Below are positions 49,601-56,602 of a stretch of 58,779 bases of DNA, piece by piece; the stretch's first letter is position 1; each line of letters starts with the position of its first letter. The translations under genes were made by a program, and so were the position numbers. This stretch comes from Oscillibacter sp. Its GTDB lineage: Bacteria; Bacillota; Clostridia; Oscillospirales; Oscillospiraceae. The stretch is taken from the NCBI GenBank assembly GCA_017446225.1, contig JAFSRH010000023.1:1-58779 (forward strand), given 5' to 3'. The notes under the pieces were generated by a model. It saw only the letters and a program-made list of their open reading frames with translations. It was not told the DNA's origin and searched no databases.

Positions 49601-50644
49601 CACGATGACCCGACCATGGTCCGCATGATGCAGGACCTTACCGGCATGGACCCGCGCGCCATTCCGCTGGACGACCCCGACACCATGTCCATTTTCACGA
49701 GCAGTAAGGCGCTCGGCTACGAAAACGATGAAATACTGGGGCCTACCGGGGCCGTGGCGATTCCGGAGTTTAACACCCGTTTTACGCGCGATATGCTACA
49801 GACCACACAGCCCAAGGATTTTAACACGCTGGTTCGTCTCTCCGGCTTCTCCCACGGAACGGACGTCTGGATCGGCAACGCCAAAGACCTGATCGACAAC
49901 GGCACCGCAAGCGTACTGGAAACCGTGGGTTGTCGGGATGATATCATGTTGTACCTGATTTCCAAGGGCCTTGACCCGAAAATGTCGTTTAAAATCATGG
50001 AGAAGGTCCGGAAGGGCAAAGTCAAGAAGGGCGGCTTCGATGAGGGCTGGGTGGAGGCCATGCGTGAGCGCAATGTGCCCGAGTGGTACATTGAATCGCT
50101 TGCCAAAATCGGCTATCTGTTCCCGAAAGCCCACGCCGTGGCCTACGTCATGATGGCCTTCCGGATCGCGTGGTACAAGGTTCATGAGCCGCTGGCGTTC
50201 TACGCGACCTTTTTCACGGTCCGCGCCAAAGCCTTTGACGCCGAATACTGTTGCGCGGGTATGGACGCCGTCAAGCGGAAAATACGCGAAATCGAAACCA
50301 AAAAGGACGCCACCGCCGTGGAACAGAATCTCTTGACCACGCTGGAAGTATGTTACGAGTTCTATTTGCGCGGGTACCACTTCGACACCATTGACATTTA
50401 CCGCTCGGACGCCACCAAATTCCTGATTACGGAAAACGGCCTTCTGCCGCCGTTCATTTCCGTGCACGGTCTGGGGGAGGCGGCCGCGCAGGACACCGTG
50501 GAGAAACGCGTTGGCAAGAAATTTGTCTCCGTAGAGGAATTTTCCCTCTGCTGTACGAAACTTTCCAAGACGCACATTGAGCAGTTAAAAGGGCTGGGCG
50601 CGTTCGCCGGAATGGCGGACACCAGTCAGATCACGCTTTTTTGA
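46607..50644 (+). CDS. polC: DNA polymerase III alpha subunit, PolC type
   Basis: A 1345-residue replicative polymerase, near the shorter end for the family. Order: N-terminal domain with an Ala/Gly/Pro/Lys linker (about 85-120), OB domain (about 125-230), PHP domain part (VELHLHTKMSNMDALT, about 241) interrupted by a DEDDh proofreading exonuclease (CFDIETTGLKVDREAITEIGA about 328; HNAEFDVGFI; HRASDDA), second PHP part, polymerase palm with a C4 zinc motif (CPNC and CPVC flanking about 810-850) and catalytic PDIDLNFSGEYQ about 868. PHP plus inserted exonuclease is diagnostic for PolC of low-GC Gram-positives. It ends the pyrH operon. Confidence 0.97.
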   Translation: MTESVSFLRMFSALPLNPVLRRKLAGSEVTEGVIDLKSLCIRLRVRPQTALTEADCRFLREEIRKAYDFAEAELQVSARPQPEPPPVRAASPKPAAGSGKPSNGGGKPSGNGKPSAPKADKVLMGNVIKSHTTPMKDLNLKMGGATVAGKVFSFESRETRRPGMWRVSFDMTDYTNSVSVQKNVSQKEAETLEGSIKPGMWLCVQGRMEPTWDGKDIQLHPSNINVISHAERQDTAKEKRVELHLHTKMSNMDALTDTKSVIQTAIRWGHPAIAITDHGVAQSFPDAWHAANGKIKILYGMEGYFVNNLDDRLAVHGTQDAPLETEIVCFDIETTGLKVDREAITEIGAVVLKDGEIVERFQTFVNPGRSLRPEIVSLTGITDDMLKDAPPPKEALSAFLDFVRGRPLAAHNAEFDVGFIRAGCAEAGLDFHPTYIDSLILAQNLLPDMKKHKLDMVAERLQLPAFNHHRASDDAATVAYMLVPFWDMLRARDVNRLQEINAEMGKLRPLNTKASRRPRHIILIARNKTGLKNLYQMISDSNLKYFRKMPTIPKTELIAHREGILVGSACEAGELFRAIVDHKDWEELRRIASFYDYLEIQPLCNNAFLVRNGDARSEEDLREFNRIVVRLGEELGKPVCATGDVHFQEPEEEIYRHILLASKKFADANEPLPIYFKTTDEMLQEFQYLGAEKAYEVVVSNTRLIADQVETFDLLPSELFPPRLENSEQELNTLVWEKARRLYGDNPPPLITDRLNIELGGILGKYDVVYMSAQKLVQRSLENGYLVGSRGSVGSSLVAYMSGITEVNSLPPHYRCPNCKGSEFVTDGSYGCGADMPDKLCPVCGTPYVKDGFDIPFETFLGYGGGKVPDIDLNFSGEYQARAHRHAIEMFGEKQVFRAGTIGTLADKTAFGFVLKYLEENGLEVCNAEKKRLAMGCVGVRRTTGQHPGGLVVVPDDKEIEDFCPVQRPADAENSDIITTHFEYHCMEANILKLDMLGHDDPTMVRMMQDLTGMDPRAIPLDDPDTMSIFTSSKALGYENDEILGPTGAVAIPEFNTRFTRDMLQTTQPKDFNTLVRLSGFSHGTDVWIGNAKDLIDNGTASVLETVGCRDDIMLYLISKGLDPKMSFKIMEKVRKGKVKKGGFDEGWVEAMRERNVPEWYIESLAKIGYLFPKAHAVAYVMMAFRIAWYKVHEPLAFYATFFTVRAKAFDAEYCCAGMDAVKRKIREIETKKDATAVEQNLLTTLEVCYEFYLRGYHFDTIDIYRSDATKFLITENGLLPPFISVHGLGEAAAQDTVEKRVGKKFVSVEEFSLCCTKLSKTHIEQLKGLGAFAGMADTSQITLF

Positions 50645-50711
50645 GGAGCGATGATGACAACTCCCCGCGCCGCTGTGGCGTGAACGCTTCATCAGGAGAG
50701 GATGAGACCTT

Positions 50712-53390
50712 ATGAGAAAATGGAATCTTTTACCGCTGGTATGCCTGTTGGCGCTTCTGTGCGTAACGCAGGCGGCGGCGGACTTCCAGCCCGTGCCACT
50801 GAACTGTCACGAGATGTCCGAACTGCTCTTCAGCGCGCGGGACACGGCCGGACTGCTGGACGCCGGGGACAGCCCGGAAGAAGCGGCGCTTGCCGGTTAC
50901 TTTACGGCGCGGGAGGCGGCGTACCGCGGGGAAGCGCGTCTGTTGTCCGGGGACGACTGGGAGACAAGCCCCCCCGTTGCGGACAACAACACGCTGAGAG
51001 CCGAGCGCGTCAGGGAGATGGAAACCCGGCTCGGACTGAACGTGCTGGACGCTGATGTCACGGCGCGTATCGACCGGGCGCGCACGGTCCGCAATCCGGA
51101 CGGCACGCGGACCCTGTACGTTTACGAGTGGACCTACTTCGATTATGACGACCTGAGCAACGGCGCGGGCGGGCTGGACGTCTCCGGCTTCGGTACGTGG
51201 CATATCCTGACCGTGGCGCGGCGTCCGGACGGCTCCTGTGAAATCCTGTCGGACGAGTATGACGAATCCGATGTTCTGGGAATCAGCACGCTGTCAGAAG
51301 CGCGCTTGCGCGAACTGGCCGCGCGCGGCTTCGCGGAAGCCGATTTCGGGACTTCCGCCGTACAAGTCCCGGACACGGACACCGCCTCCCTGATGGCCTT
51401 CAGTTACTACTCCGACTATGACGTAGACAAGGCCGTTACCTACTCCGAAACCTACTGGCAGAACTATAACCCCGCTTACGCGAATTTCAACTCTGTGGGC
51501 GGCGACTGCGCGAACTTCACTTCTCAGAGTATCGCCGCGGGCGGTATGCCGCAGGCGGTCACGAACCCTTACGGCACCAACGGATGGTATTACAAGACGT
51601 CCACGGACCGGAGCGCCACGTGGACCACTTCCACCAATATGCGCCAGTGGATGAGCGAAAACCGCGGGCGTCTGGTGAATCTCGTTACGGCCTCCAAAAC
51701 CGTCACGCCCGCGAAAACCGCGGTCTACGCGGGCAGTCCGGTCTTTTACAGCACCAAGGGGAACGGGACCTTTCAGCATACCGTCCTTTGTGTCGGGACG
51801 AACTCCGCCGGCACCCCCATTGTCAATTCCCATAACAACGACCGCCACCACGTCATGTGGAACTACTACACAGGTTCCGTGCAAATCGACACCGTACAGC
51901 TTACCAGCGCCGCCTTCGGCACGTTCAGCGGTTACGTAAAATTAGGCGCCGATTTCCATGCCTATGTCCTCAACCCGTCCCTGAACCGCTACGTCACCAA
52001 TGACGGCGGCGGACAGGTCACCGCCCGCGCCAGAACGCAGGAATCCGGACAGGTCTGGCACTTCACCCGTCAGGATGACGGCTCTTACGCGATTGTCTCG
52101 GCCTTGCGGGACACGTTCCGGAATCCCGCGCTGGCCGTCTCCGGGAGCGGCTGGGCCGCCGAAACCCCTGTCCGTACCGAACCTTATGACGCTTCCCCCG
52201 GGCAGAACTGGTACATCTACTGGGACGGCGGAACCTTCGCATGGGGAAAGGGCGCCTATCAACTCCGGCCCAAGTGTTCCGACTGCGTGCTGGAAAACAT
52301 CGTGGAAAGCGCGGAAAATGAGGACGAACCCGCCCCCGAGGGTACGGAATTCCAAATTTCCGCCCGGAACAAAGAAAACGCGCAGCTCTTCCAGCTTCAG
52401 GAAACGGAATGGATCGCCATTGATACGCCGGTATTGAAAGTAACCGCGGAAGGCAGTGAGGGCGCAAACGTCAAATTTTCATGGGAAAGCCTCACCGGGG
52501 CCGAAACGTACATTCTCCGCGTGACGCAGGGTACCACACAGTTTCCCGCCGTTGCGCTCAAGGGGAGAACGTCCTACGGCATGAAACTGGACCCCGGAGA
52601 CTATCAGGCCACATTGGAGGCCGTCAGCGCCAATGAACGTACGTCCAGTATCAGTGACCCGGTGCCGTTCACGGTTTACACGTCCTACACCATCACCTAT
52701 CTGGCCAACGGCGGGAGCAACGCCCCGGAAGAACAGATGAAAATTGAACAAGTGGCCACCAATCTTACGGAAATACGCCCCGTTTATCCCGGTTACGTCT
52801 TTACTTCGTGGAACACGGACGCAAAGGGCACGGGCACTTCTTATGAATCCGGGTCCGTATACGACAAAGACGAGGACCTGACCTTGTACGCCCAATGGGA
52901 ATTGGCGGAGTATACGGTGGCGCTGGATCCCAATCACGGCACACTGGCCGAGGAGACCATAACCGTCACCTATAGCAAAGAGTACGGCGCTTTGCCCACG
53001 CCTATCCGGGAAGGTTACGACTTTTCCGGATGGTTTACGGAACTGGACGGGGGCCACGAAATCACGGAAAAAACGATCGTCTCGCTGACGGAGAACCACA
53101 CCCTTTACGCCCACTGGGATTCCAATATCCCCTATATCTCTTCCGTTGTGACGCGTATGGACACATTCTACATGGTGCGTACCACGTTCTACCGGATTTC
53201 CAGCGGGACCCTCTTTGTATGCGGCTACTTGAACGGGCAGTTGATGGAGGTTGTGTCGGCGGACGTGCGGCAGTCGGACGGGCTGACGCTCGAAGGAGAC
53301 TTTGACACCATCCGGGTCATGGCGTTGGAAAACGGAACCAATCTTCCCCTGTGTCCGTGCAACGTCATTCTTGAAAGACAGTTCCGTTGA
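50712..53390 (+). CDS. Secreted amidase-domain protein with InlB-type repeats
   Basis: An 892-residue exoprotein. A signal peptide (1-23) precedes an unrecognised N-terminal domain (25-225) and an Amidase_6-like cysteine hydrolase domain (about 235-400) with AVTYSETYWQNYNPAY, catalytic Cys 266 in GGDCANFTSQS and His 356 in TFQHTVLCVG. A ricin-like or beta-trefoil-like region (about 415-560) and a fibronectin-like sandwich (about 570-655) follow. Two InlB B-repeats (about 656-735 and 736-800) end in LYAQW and LYAHW. The last 75 residues form a domain also seen in the protein at 56603. It probably acts on cell-wall or surface material. The next gene overlaps it by one base. Confidence 0.87.
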   Translation: MRKWNLLPLVCLLALLCVTQAAADFQPVPLNCHEMSELLFSARDTAGLLDAGDSPEEAALAGYFTAREAAYRGEARLLSGDDWETSPPVADNNTLRAERVREMETRLGLNVLDADVTARIDRARTVRNPDGTRTLYVYEWTYFDYDDLSNGAGGLDVSGFGTWHILTVARRPDGSCEILSDEYDESDVLGISTLSEARLRELAARGFAEADFGTSAVQVPDTDTASLMAFSYYSDYDVDKAVTYSETYWQNYNPAYANFNSVGGDCANFTSQSIAAGGMPQAVTNPYGTNGWYYKTSTDRSATWTTSTNMRQWMSENRGRLVNLVTASKTVTPAKTAVYAGSPVFYSTKGNGTFQHTVLCVGTNSAGTPIVNSHNNDRHHVMWNYYTGSVQIDTVQLTSAAFGTFSGYVKLGADFHAYVLNPSLNRYVTNDGGGQVTARARTQESGQVWHFTRQDDGSYAIVSALRDTFRNPALAVSGSGWAAETPVRTEPYDASPGQNWYIYWDGGTFAWGKGAYQLRPKCSDCVLENIVESAENEDEPAPEGTEFQISARNKENAQLFQLQETEWIAIDTPVLKVTAEGSEGANVKFSWESLTGAETYILRVTQGTTQFPAVALKGRTSYGMKLDPGDYQATLEAVSANERTSSISDPVPFTVYTSYTITYLANGGSNAPEEQMKIEQVATNLTEIRPVYPGYVFTSWNTDAKGTGTSYESGSVYDKDEDLTLYAQWELAEYTVALDPNHGTLAEETITVTYSKEYGALPTPIREGYDFSGWFTELDGGHEITEKTIVSLTENHTLYAHWDSNIPYISSVVTRMDTFYMVRTTFYRISSGTLFVCGYLNGQLMEVVSADVRQSDGLTLEGDFDTIRVMALENGTNLPLCPCNVILERQFR

Positions 53391-54082
53391 TGAGGAACGG
53401 ACTTTTATGTACTCTGTGCGTCTGCGTTCTGCTGTCGGGCTGTTCCCTTCTGGAACGGCAGTACGTCACGGTGGAGCCGCACAGCGGCAAGTTCTGGGAA
53501 AGCGAGGCCGCCGGAACCCTCCGCGCCGAAAATTATCAGGACATTGTGAATGACCTTCTTCTTCTGATTGGACAGCACCGGGAGACCGCCACGCTCCGCC
53601 TTTACCACTTCGACAATGACGTGACCATTGCCGACCGTCTCGAACAGGCTACCATGGAAATCCAACAGCAGACGCCCTTAGGCTCTTACGCCGTTTCCTA
53701 TATCGCTTCCGTCAGTCAGGCTCAGCGGGGGTACTATGAAATCAAGCTCCAAATCGGCTACCGCCGCACAGCCGAAGAGTTACAGGCCATTGTCAGCGCG
53801 ACCAGTCCGGAGGCCGTCTATACGCTTCTGCGCAACGCGTTGGACCGTCAACAAAAGGAATTGGCCGTGAGAATCGGCTACTGGGGGCCGGGCGGGGAAA
53901 CGCAGGTGGAAGACGCGAAGGCCCGTTTACGGGAAGATGAGGGGTTGTCCGCTTTCCCGGACTGGCCCGAAACCTTCTACTACCCGGAACAGGGTCCGGT
54001 CGGTCTGCTGGAATTCCGCCTTGACCTTCCCGAACCGGAAGCCGTCCCGTCCGATGACCCCGGGGAAGAGACGCGGCCGTGA
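53390..54082 (+). CDS. Small lipoprotein, unrecognised
   Basis: A 230-residue lipoprotein. ATG 53390 shares one base with the preceding stop (TGATG). The signal peptide LLCTLCVCVLLSGC has a good lipobox with Cys 18. The mature part has helix-strand alternation (YQDIVNDLLLLIGQHRETATLRLYHFDND; IADRLEQATMEIQQQTPLGSYAV; YYEIKLQIGYRRTAEEL) and a Pro/Asp/Glu-rich tail. I do not recognise a family. Coupling to the amidase-domain gene suggests a shared envelope function. Confidence 0.82.
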   Translation: MRNGLLCTLCVCVLLSGCSLLERQYVTVEPHSGKFWESEAAGTLRAENYQDIVNDLLLLIGQHRETATLRLYHFDNDVTIADRLEQATMEIQQQTPLGSYAVSYIASVSQAQRGYYEIKLQIGYRRTAEELQAIVSATSPEAVYTLLRNALDRQQKELAVRIGYWGPGGETQVEDAKARLREDEGLSAFPDWPETFYYPEQGPVGLLEFRLDLPEPEAVPSDDPGEETRP

Positions 54083-54101
54083 AAAAAATATGCGCGGGGG
54101 C

Positions 54102-54130
54102 TTGCAATTCTGTCCGGCGCGGTATATAAT
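54102..54130 (+). promoter_or_regulatory. Promoter of the SRP RNA gene
   Basis: TTGCAA (54102-54107), 17-base spacer, consensus TATAAT (54125-54130). Predicted start about 7 bases downstream, where the RNA's terminal stem begins. Confidence 0.88.
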
Positions 54131-54137
54131 ACGAACA

Positions 54138-54272
54138 TCCTCCGCTTTCAGTCGCGGAGCCGGTCTTGTGCAATGAGGTACCGTGAACCATGTCAGGCGG
54201 GGAACCGAGCAGCATTAAGCGGAACACCCATGTGACGCAAGGACGCCGGTCCCGCGGCTGAAAGCGGAGGAG
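54138..54272 (+). ncRNA. ffs: Signal recognition particle RNA (small bacterial type)
   Basis: The apical helix is recognisable: GTCAGGCGGGGAACCGAGCAGC (near 54193-54214) is the Ffh-binding core, with the GGAA-type loop and the asymmetric AGCAG element. The ends pair over 14 bases: TCCTCCGCTTTCAG (54138-54151) with CTGAAAGCGGAGGA (54258-54271). A second helix joins GCCGGTC (54159-54165) to a matching segment near 54246-54252. The RNA guides co-translational targeting with Ffh. Location directly ahead of dnaX is usual in Firmicutes. Exact ends are estimated. Confidence 0.93.
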
Positions 54273-54303
54273 TTCTATATTTGGAGACGGCGGGAGCATG
54301 GCT

Positions 54304-56187
54304 ATGTATCAGGCGTTATATCGGAAATACCGTCCGGCGGTCTTTTCCGATGTGATCGGACAATCGCATATCACGCGGACCTTGCAAAGACAGGTGGCCG
54401 AAAACCGGACGTCCCACGCGTACCTTTTCACCGGAAGCCGCGGGACGGGAAAAACAACCTGTGCCAAAATCCTTTCGCGCGCGGTGAACTGTGAGAACCC
54501 GCGTGACGGGAATCCGTGCGGGGCGTGTCCGGCCTGCGCCGCGCTGGAAGCCGGGACTTCCCTTGACGTGCTGGAACTGGACGCCGCGTCTAATAACGGC
54601 GTGGATCAGGTCCGGGCCTTGCGGGATGAGGCCGTCTATCCCCCCGCCAATGTGCGAAAACGCGTGTATATTGTCGATGAAGTGCATATGCTCTCCACGT
54701 CCGCCTTTAACGCGCTGTTAAAGATTCTGGAGGAGCCGCCCGAACACCTCATGTTTATTCTCGCGACCACGGAACTGCACAAAGTCCCGGCAACGATTCT
54801 TTCGCGCTGTCAACGCTACGCGTTCCGGCGGATTCAGCCCCGCGACATTGCCGCGCGTCTGCGGTACGTGGCGGAGCGGGAACAAATTTCCCTGACCGAT
54901 GACGGCGCGGAACTGCTGGCGCGTCTGGCGGAAGGGGCCATGCGGGACGGGCTGTCCTTGCTCGACCAGTGCGCGGCGGCGGGCGGCGCCGTGGACAGTC
55001 AAACGGTGCTGAATACGCTGGGCCTCGCCGGACATCTGCAAACGGCGGCTTTGCTGGAACATATCCTAAAAAAAGACGTGCCGTCCGCGCTCGCGCTCTT
55101 CGGCGAACTCTACGATGGCGGCCGCGACGGGGCCACCGTGTTACGGGAACTGGCCGCGCTTGTGCGTGACTTGCTCTTAAGGCGCATGGCCCCGGAGGGA
55201 AGCGTTGCTCTGCTCTCCGCTGGGTACGATGACGGCACGCTGGACCGGCTGGAACGCCTAACCACGGACCGGCGTTTGTTATATCTGGCCTCCACGCTAC
55301 AGACCGCCGGAGCGGAACTGTATGACAGCGTCAACAGCCGCCTGAGCGCGGAATTATGTCTGTTGCGCCTGTGCGATGAGACGCTTTCCGGCGACCTTTC
55401 CGCGATACTGGCCCGGATAGAGCGTCTGGAAGCGGGGTCCGTACCGGTCCGGAGGCCGGCCCCGCCGCCGCGGGACGCTGTCCCGTCCGCGCCGTCACGG
55501 GACGCCGCGCCCCCGTGGGACAACATACCGCCACAGGATAACGCGCCGCCGTGGGATAACGTCCCGCCGCAGGACAACGCGCCGCCGTGGAATAACGTAC
55601 CGCCACAGAATAACGCGCCAACGTGGGACAACGTCCCGCCGCAGAATGACGCGCCGCCGTGGGACAACGTCCCGCCGCAGGACAACGCGCCCCCGTGGGA
55701 CAACGTCCCGCCGCAGGGCAACGCGCCGCCGTGGAATAACGTACCGCCACAGAATGACGCGCCCCCGTGGGACAACGTCCCGCCGTGGGACAACGTACCG
55801 CCGCAGGACAACGCGCCGCCACAGGATAACGTACCGCCGCCGCGCGGTTCCTCGGACTGGAACGCCCTTTCGGAACGCTGTCGGGCGCGTCTGCCGGCGA
55901 TGTACCGATCGTTTCTCTCCCAATGCGCCGGGACGCTCGCGGACGGCCTTCTGACTCTCTACGCGCCCGACTCCGTCACGCTGGGACGGCTGAACAATGA
56001 GCGCGTCCGGGCGGTACTGCTGGAAGAGAGCGGCGCGGCCCGCGTGGATATGCGGGAAGGGGTACCGCCGCCCGTGTCCCCGCGGGAAAACCGGGAGGCG
56101 TTGCTGACGTTCAGCCGTCGGCGGCCGGACATCATTCAAATTATCGGCGAAGAGCCGGACAAACTACCAAAGGAGCAAGAACTATGA
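54304..56187 (+). CDS. dnaX: DNA polymerase III gamma/tau subunit
   Basis: A 627-residue clamp-loader subunit. ATG 54304 is 7 bases after GGGAG; ATG 54298 is too close. The AAA+ core has Walker A GSRGTGKT (about 44-51), four zinc-binding cysteines (63, 72, 75, 78), Walker B/DEVH at about 125, LKILEEPPEHLMFILATTE and the SRC sensor with arginine finger (LSRCQRY). Domain III follows to about 365. Residues 406-513 are 18 tandem hexapeptides of the type DNVPPQ/DNAPPW, then a C-terminal domain of about 110 residues. Tau-type DnaX holds the replisome together through its linker and tail. It overlaps ybaB by 4 bases. Confidence 0.95.
   Translation: MYQALYRKYRPAVFSDVIGQSHITRTLQRQVAENRTSHAYLFTGSRGTGKTTCAKILSRAVNCENPRDGNPCGACPACAALEAGTSLDVLELDAASNNGVDQVRALRDEAVYPPANVRKRVYIVDEVHMLSTSAFNALLKILEEPPEHLMFILATTELHKVPATILSRCQRYAFRRIQPRDIAARLRYVAEREQISLTDDGAELLARLAEGAMRDGLSLLDQCAAAGGAVDSQTVLNTLGLAGHLQTAALLEHILKKDVPSALALFGELYDGGRDGATVLRELAALVRDLLLRRMAPEGSVALLSAGYDDGTLDRLERLTTDRRLLYLASTLQTAGAELYDSVNSRLSAELCLLRLCDETLSGDLSAILARIERLEAGSVPVRRPAPPPRDAVPSAPSRDAAPPWDNIPPQDNAPPWDNVPPQDNAPPWNNVPPQNNAPTWDNVPPQNDAPPWDNVPPQDNAPPWDNVPPQGNAPPWNNVPPQNDAPPWDNVPPWDNVPPQDNAPPQDNVPPPRGSSDWNALSERCRARLPAMYRSFLSQCAGTLADGLLTLYAPDSVTLGRLNNERVRAVLLEESGAARVDMREGVPPPVSPRENREALLTFSRRRPDIIQIIGEEPDKLPKEQEL
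55519..55842 (+). repeat. 18-copy hexapeptide tandem repeat in the dnaX linker
   Basis: Eighteen in-frame 18-base units (324 bases) encode mostly alternating DNVPPQ and DNAPPW, i.e. a 36-base period. Variants carry N/D/G at positions 1-2 and T at position 5. The near identity of units suggests expansion by slippage or unequal crossing-over, so copy number may vary between strains. Confidence 0.95.
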
Positions 56188-56564
56188 GTTACAGTGCGCG
56201 CCGGGGCTTTACCAACGGCAGTCAGAACCCCGCCGGGAGCCGTCGGCAGGCCGAGTTACAGCAGAGAATCGCGCAAATGCAGGCCGAAATGGACGCCGCG
56301 CAGAAGGAAGTGGAGGCCAAGGAATTTGTCGCCACGTCCGGCGGCGTGGTGGAGGCCACCGTCAGCGGGAAGCGCGAATTGCTCTCCCTGACGTTAAAGC
56401 CGGAAGTCGTGGACCCGCAGGACCCCGAGATGTTGCAGGACCTGATTGTAACGGCCGTGAACGAGGCGTTGCGGCAGGCGGCGGAGGCCATGGACCGGCG
56501 GATGGAGAACGCGAGCGGGAACTTGAATTTAGGCGGGTTCAATCTGGGGAACCTGTCCCTGTAA
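56184..56564 (+). CDS. ybaB: YbaB/EbfC nucleoid-associated protein
   Basis: A 126-residue protein. The YbaB core is plain: a first helix ELQQRIAQMQAEMDAAQKEVEAKEFVATSGGGVVEATV-like (read as AELQQRIAQMQAEMDAA and following), then LTLKPEVVDPQDPEMLQDLIVTAVNEAL. The N-terminal 20 residues and the Gly/Asn/Leu-rich tail lie outside the family core. The dimer binds DNA. It overlaps the end of dnaX (ATGA). In many bacteria recR follows; here an opposite-strand exoprotein gene follows instead. Confidence 0.95.
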   Translation: MSYSARRGFTNGSQNPAGSRRQAELQQRIAQMQAEMDAAQKEVEAKEFVATSGGVVEATVSGKRELLSLTLKPEVVDPQDPEMLQDLIVTAVNEALRQAAEAMDRRMENASGNLNLGGFNLGNLSL

Positions 56565-56570
56565 AACGCG

Positions 56571-56592
56571 CGGGCGGACTGATGTCCGCCCG
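56571..56592. terminator. Hairpin between ybaB and the convergent protease gene
   Basis: A perfect 9-bp stem CGGGCGGAC / GTCCGCCCG with a TGAT loop lies between the two stop codons. T-runs are short on both sides, so termination strength is uncertain. Confidence 0.6.
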
Positions 56593-56602
56593 TTGGTACG
56601 TC

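Noticed and set aside
50650-50682. Ten-codon ORF (MMTTPRAAVA) after polC
   Set aside because: It has a fair GGAG upstream, but no support beyond that, and it lies in a 67-base gap with no other sign of a gene.
55066-55077. A7 run in dnaX (CTA AAA AAA GAC) as a programmed -1 frameshift site giving a gamma form
   Set aside because: A -1 slip would add about 30 residues and stop near 55169, leaving a protein of about 287 residues without most of domain III, which is needed for clamp-loader assembly. No clear downstream hairpin was found.
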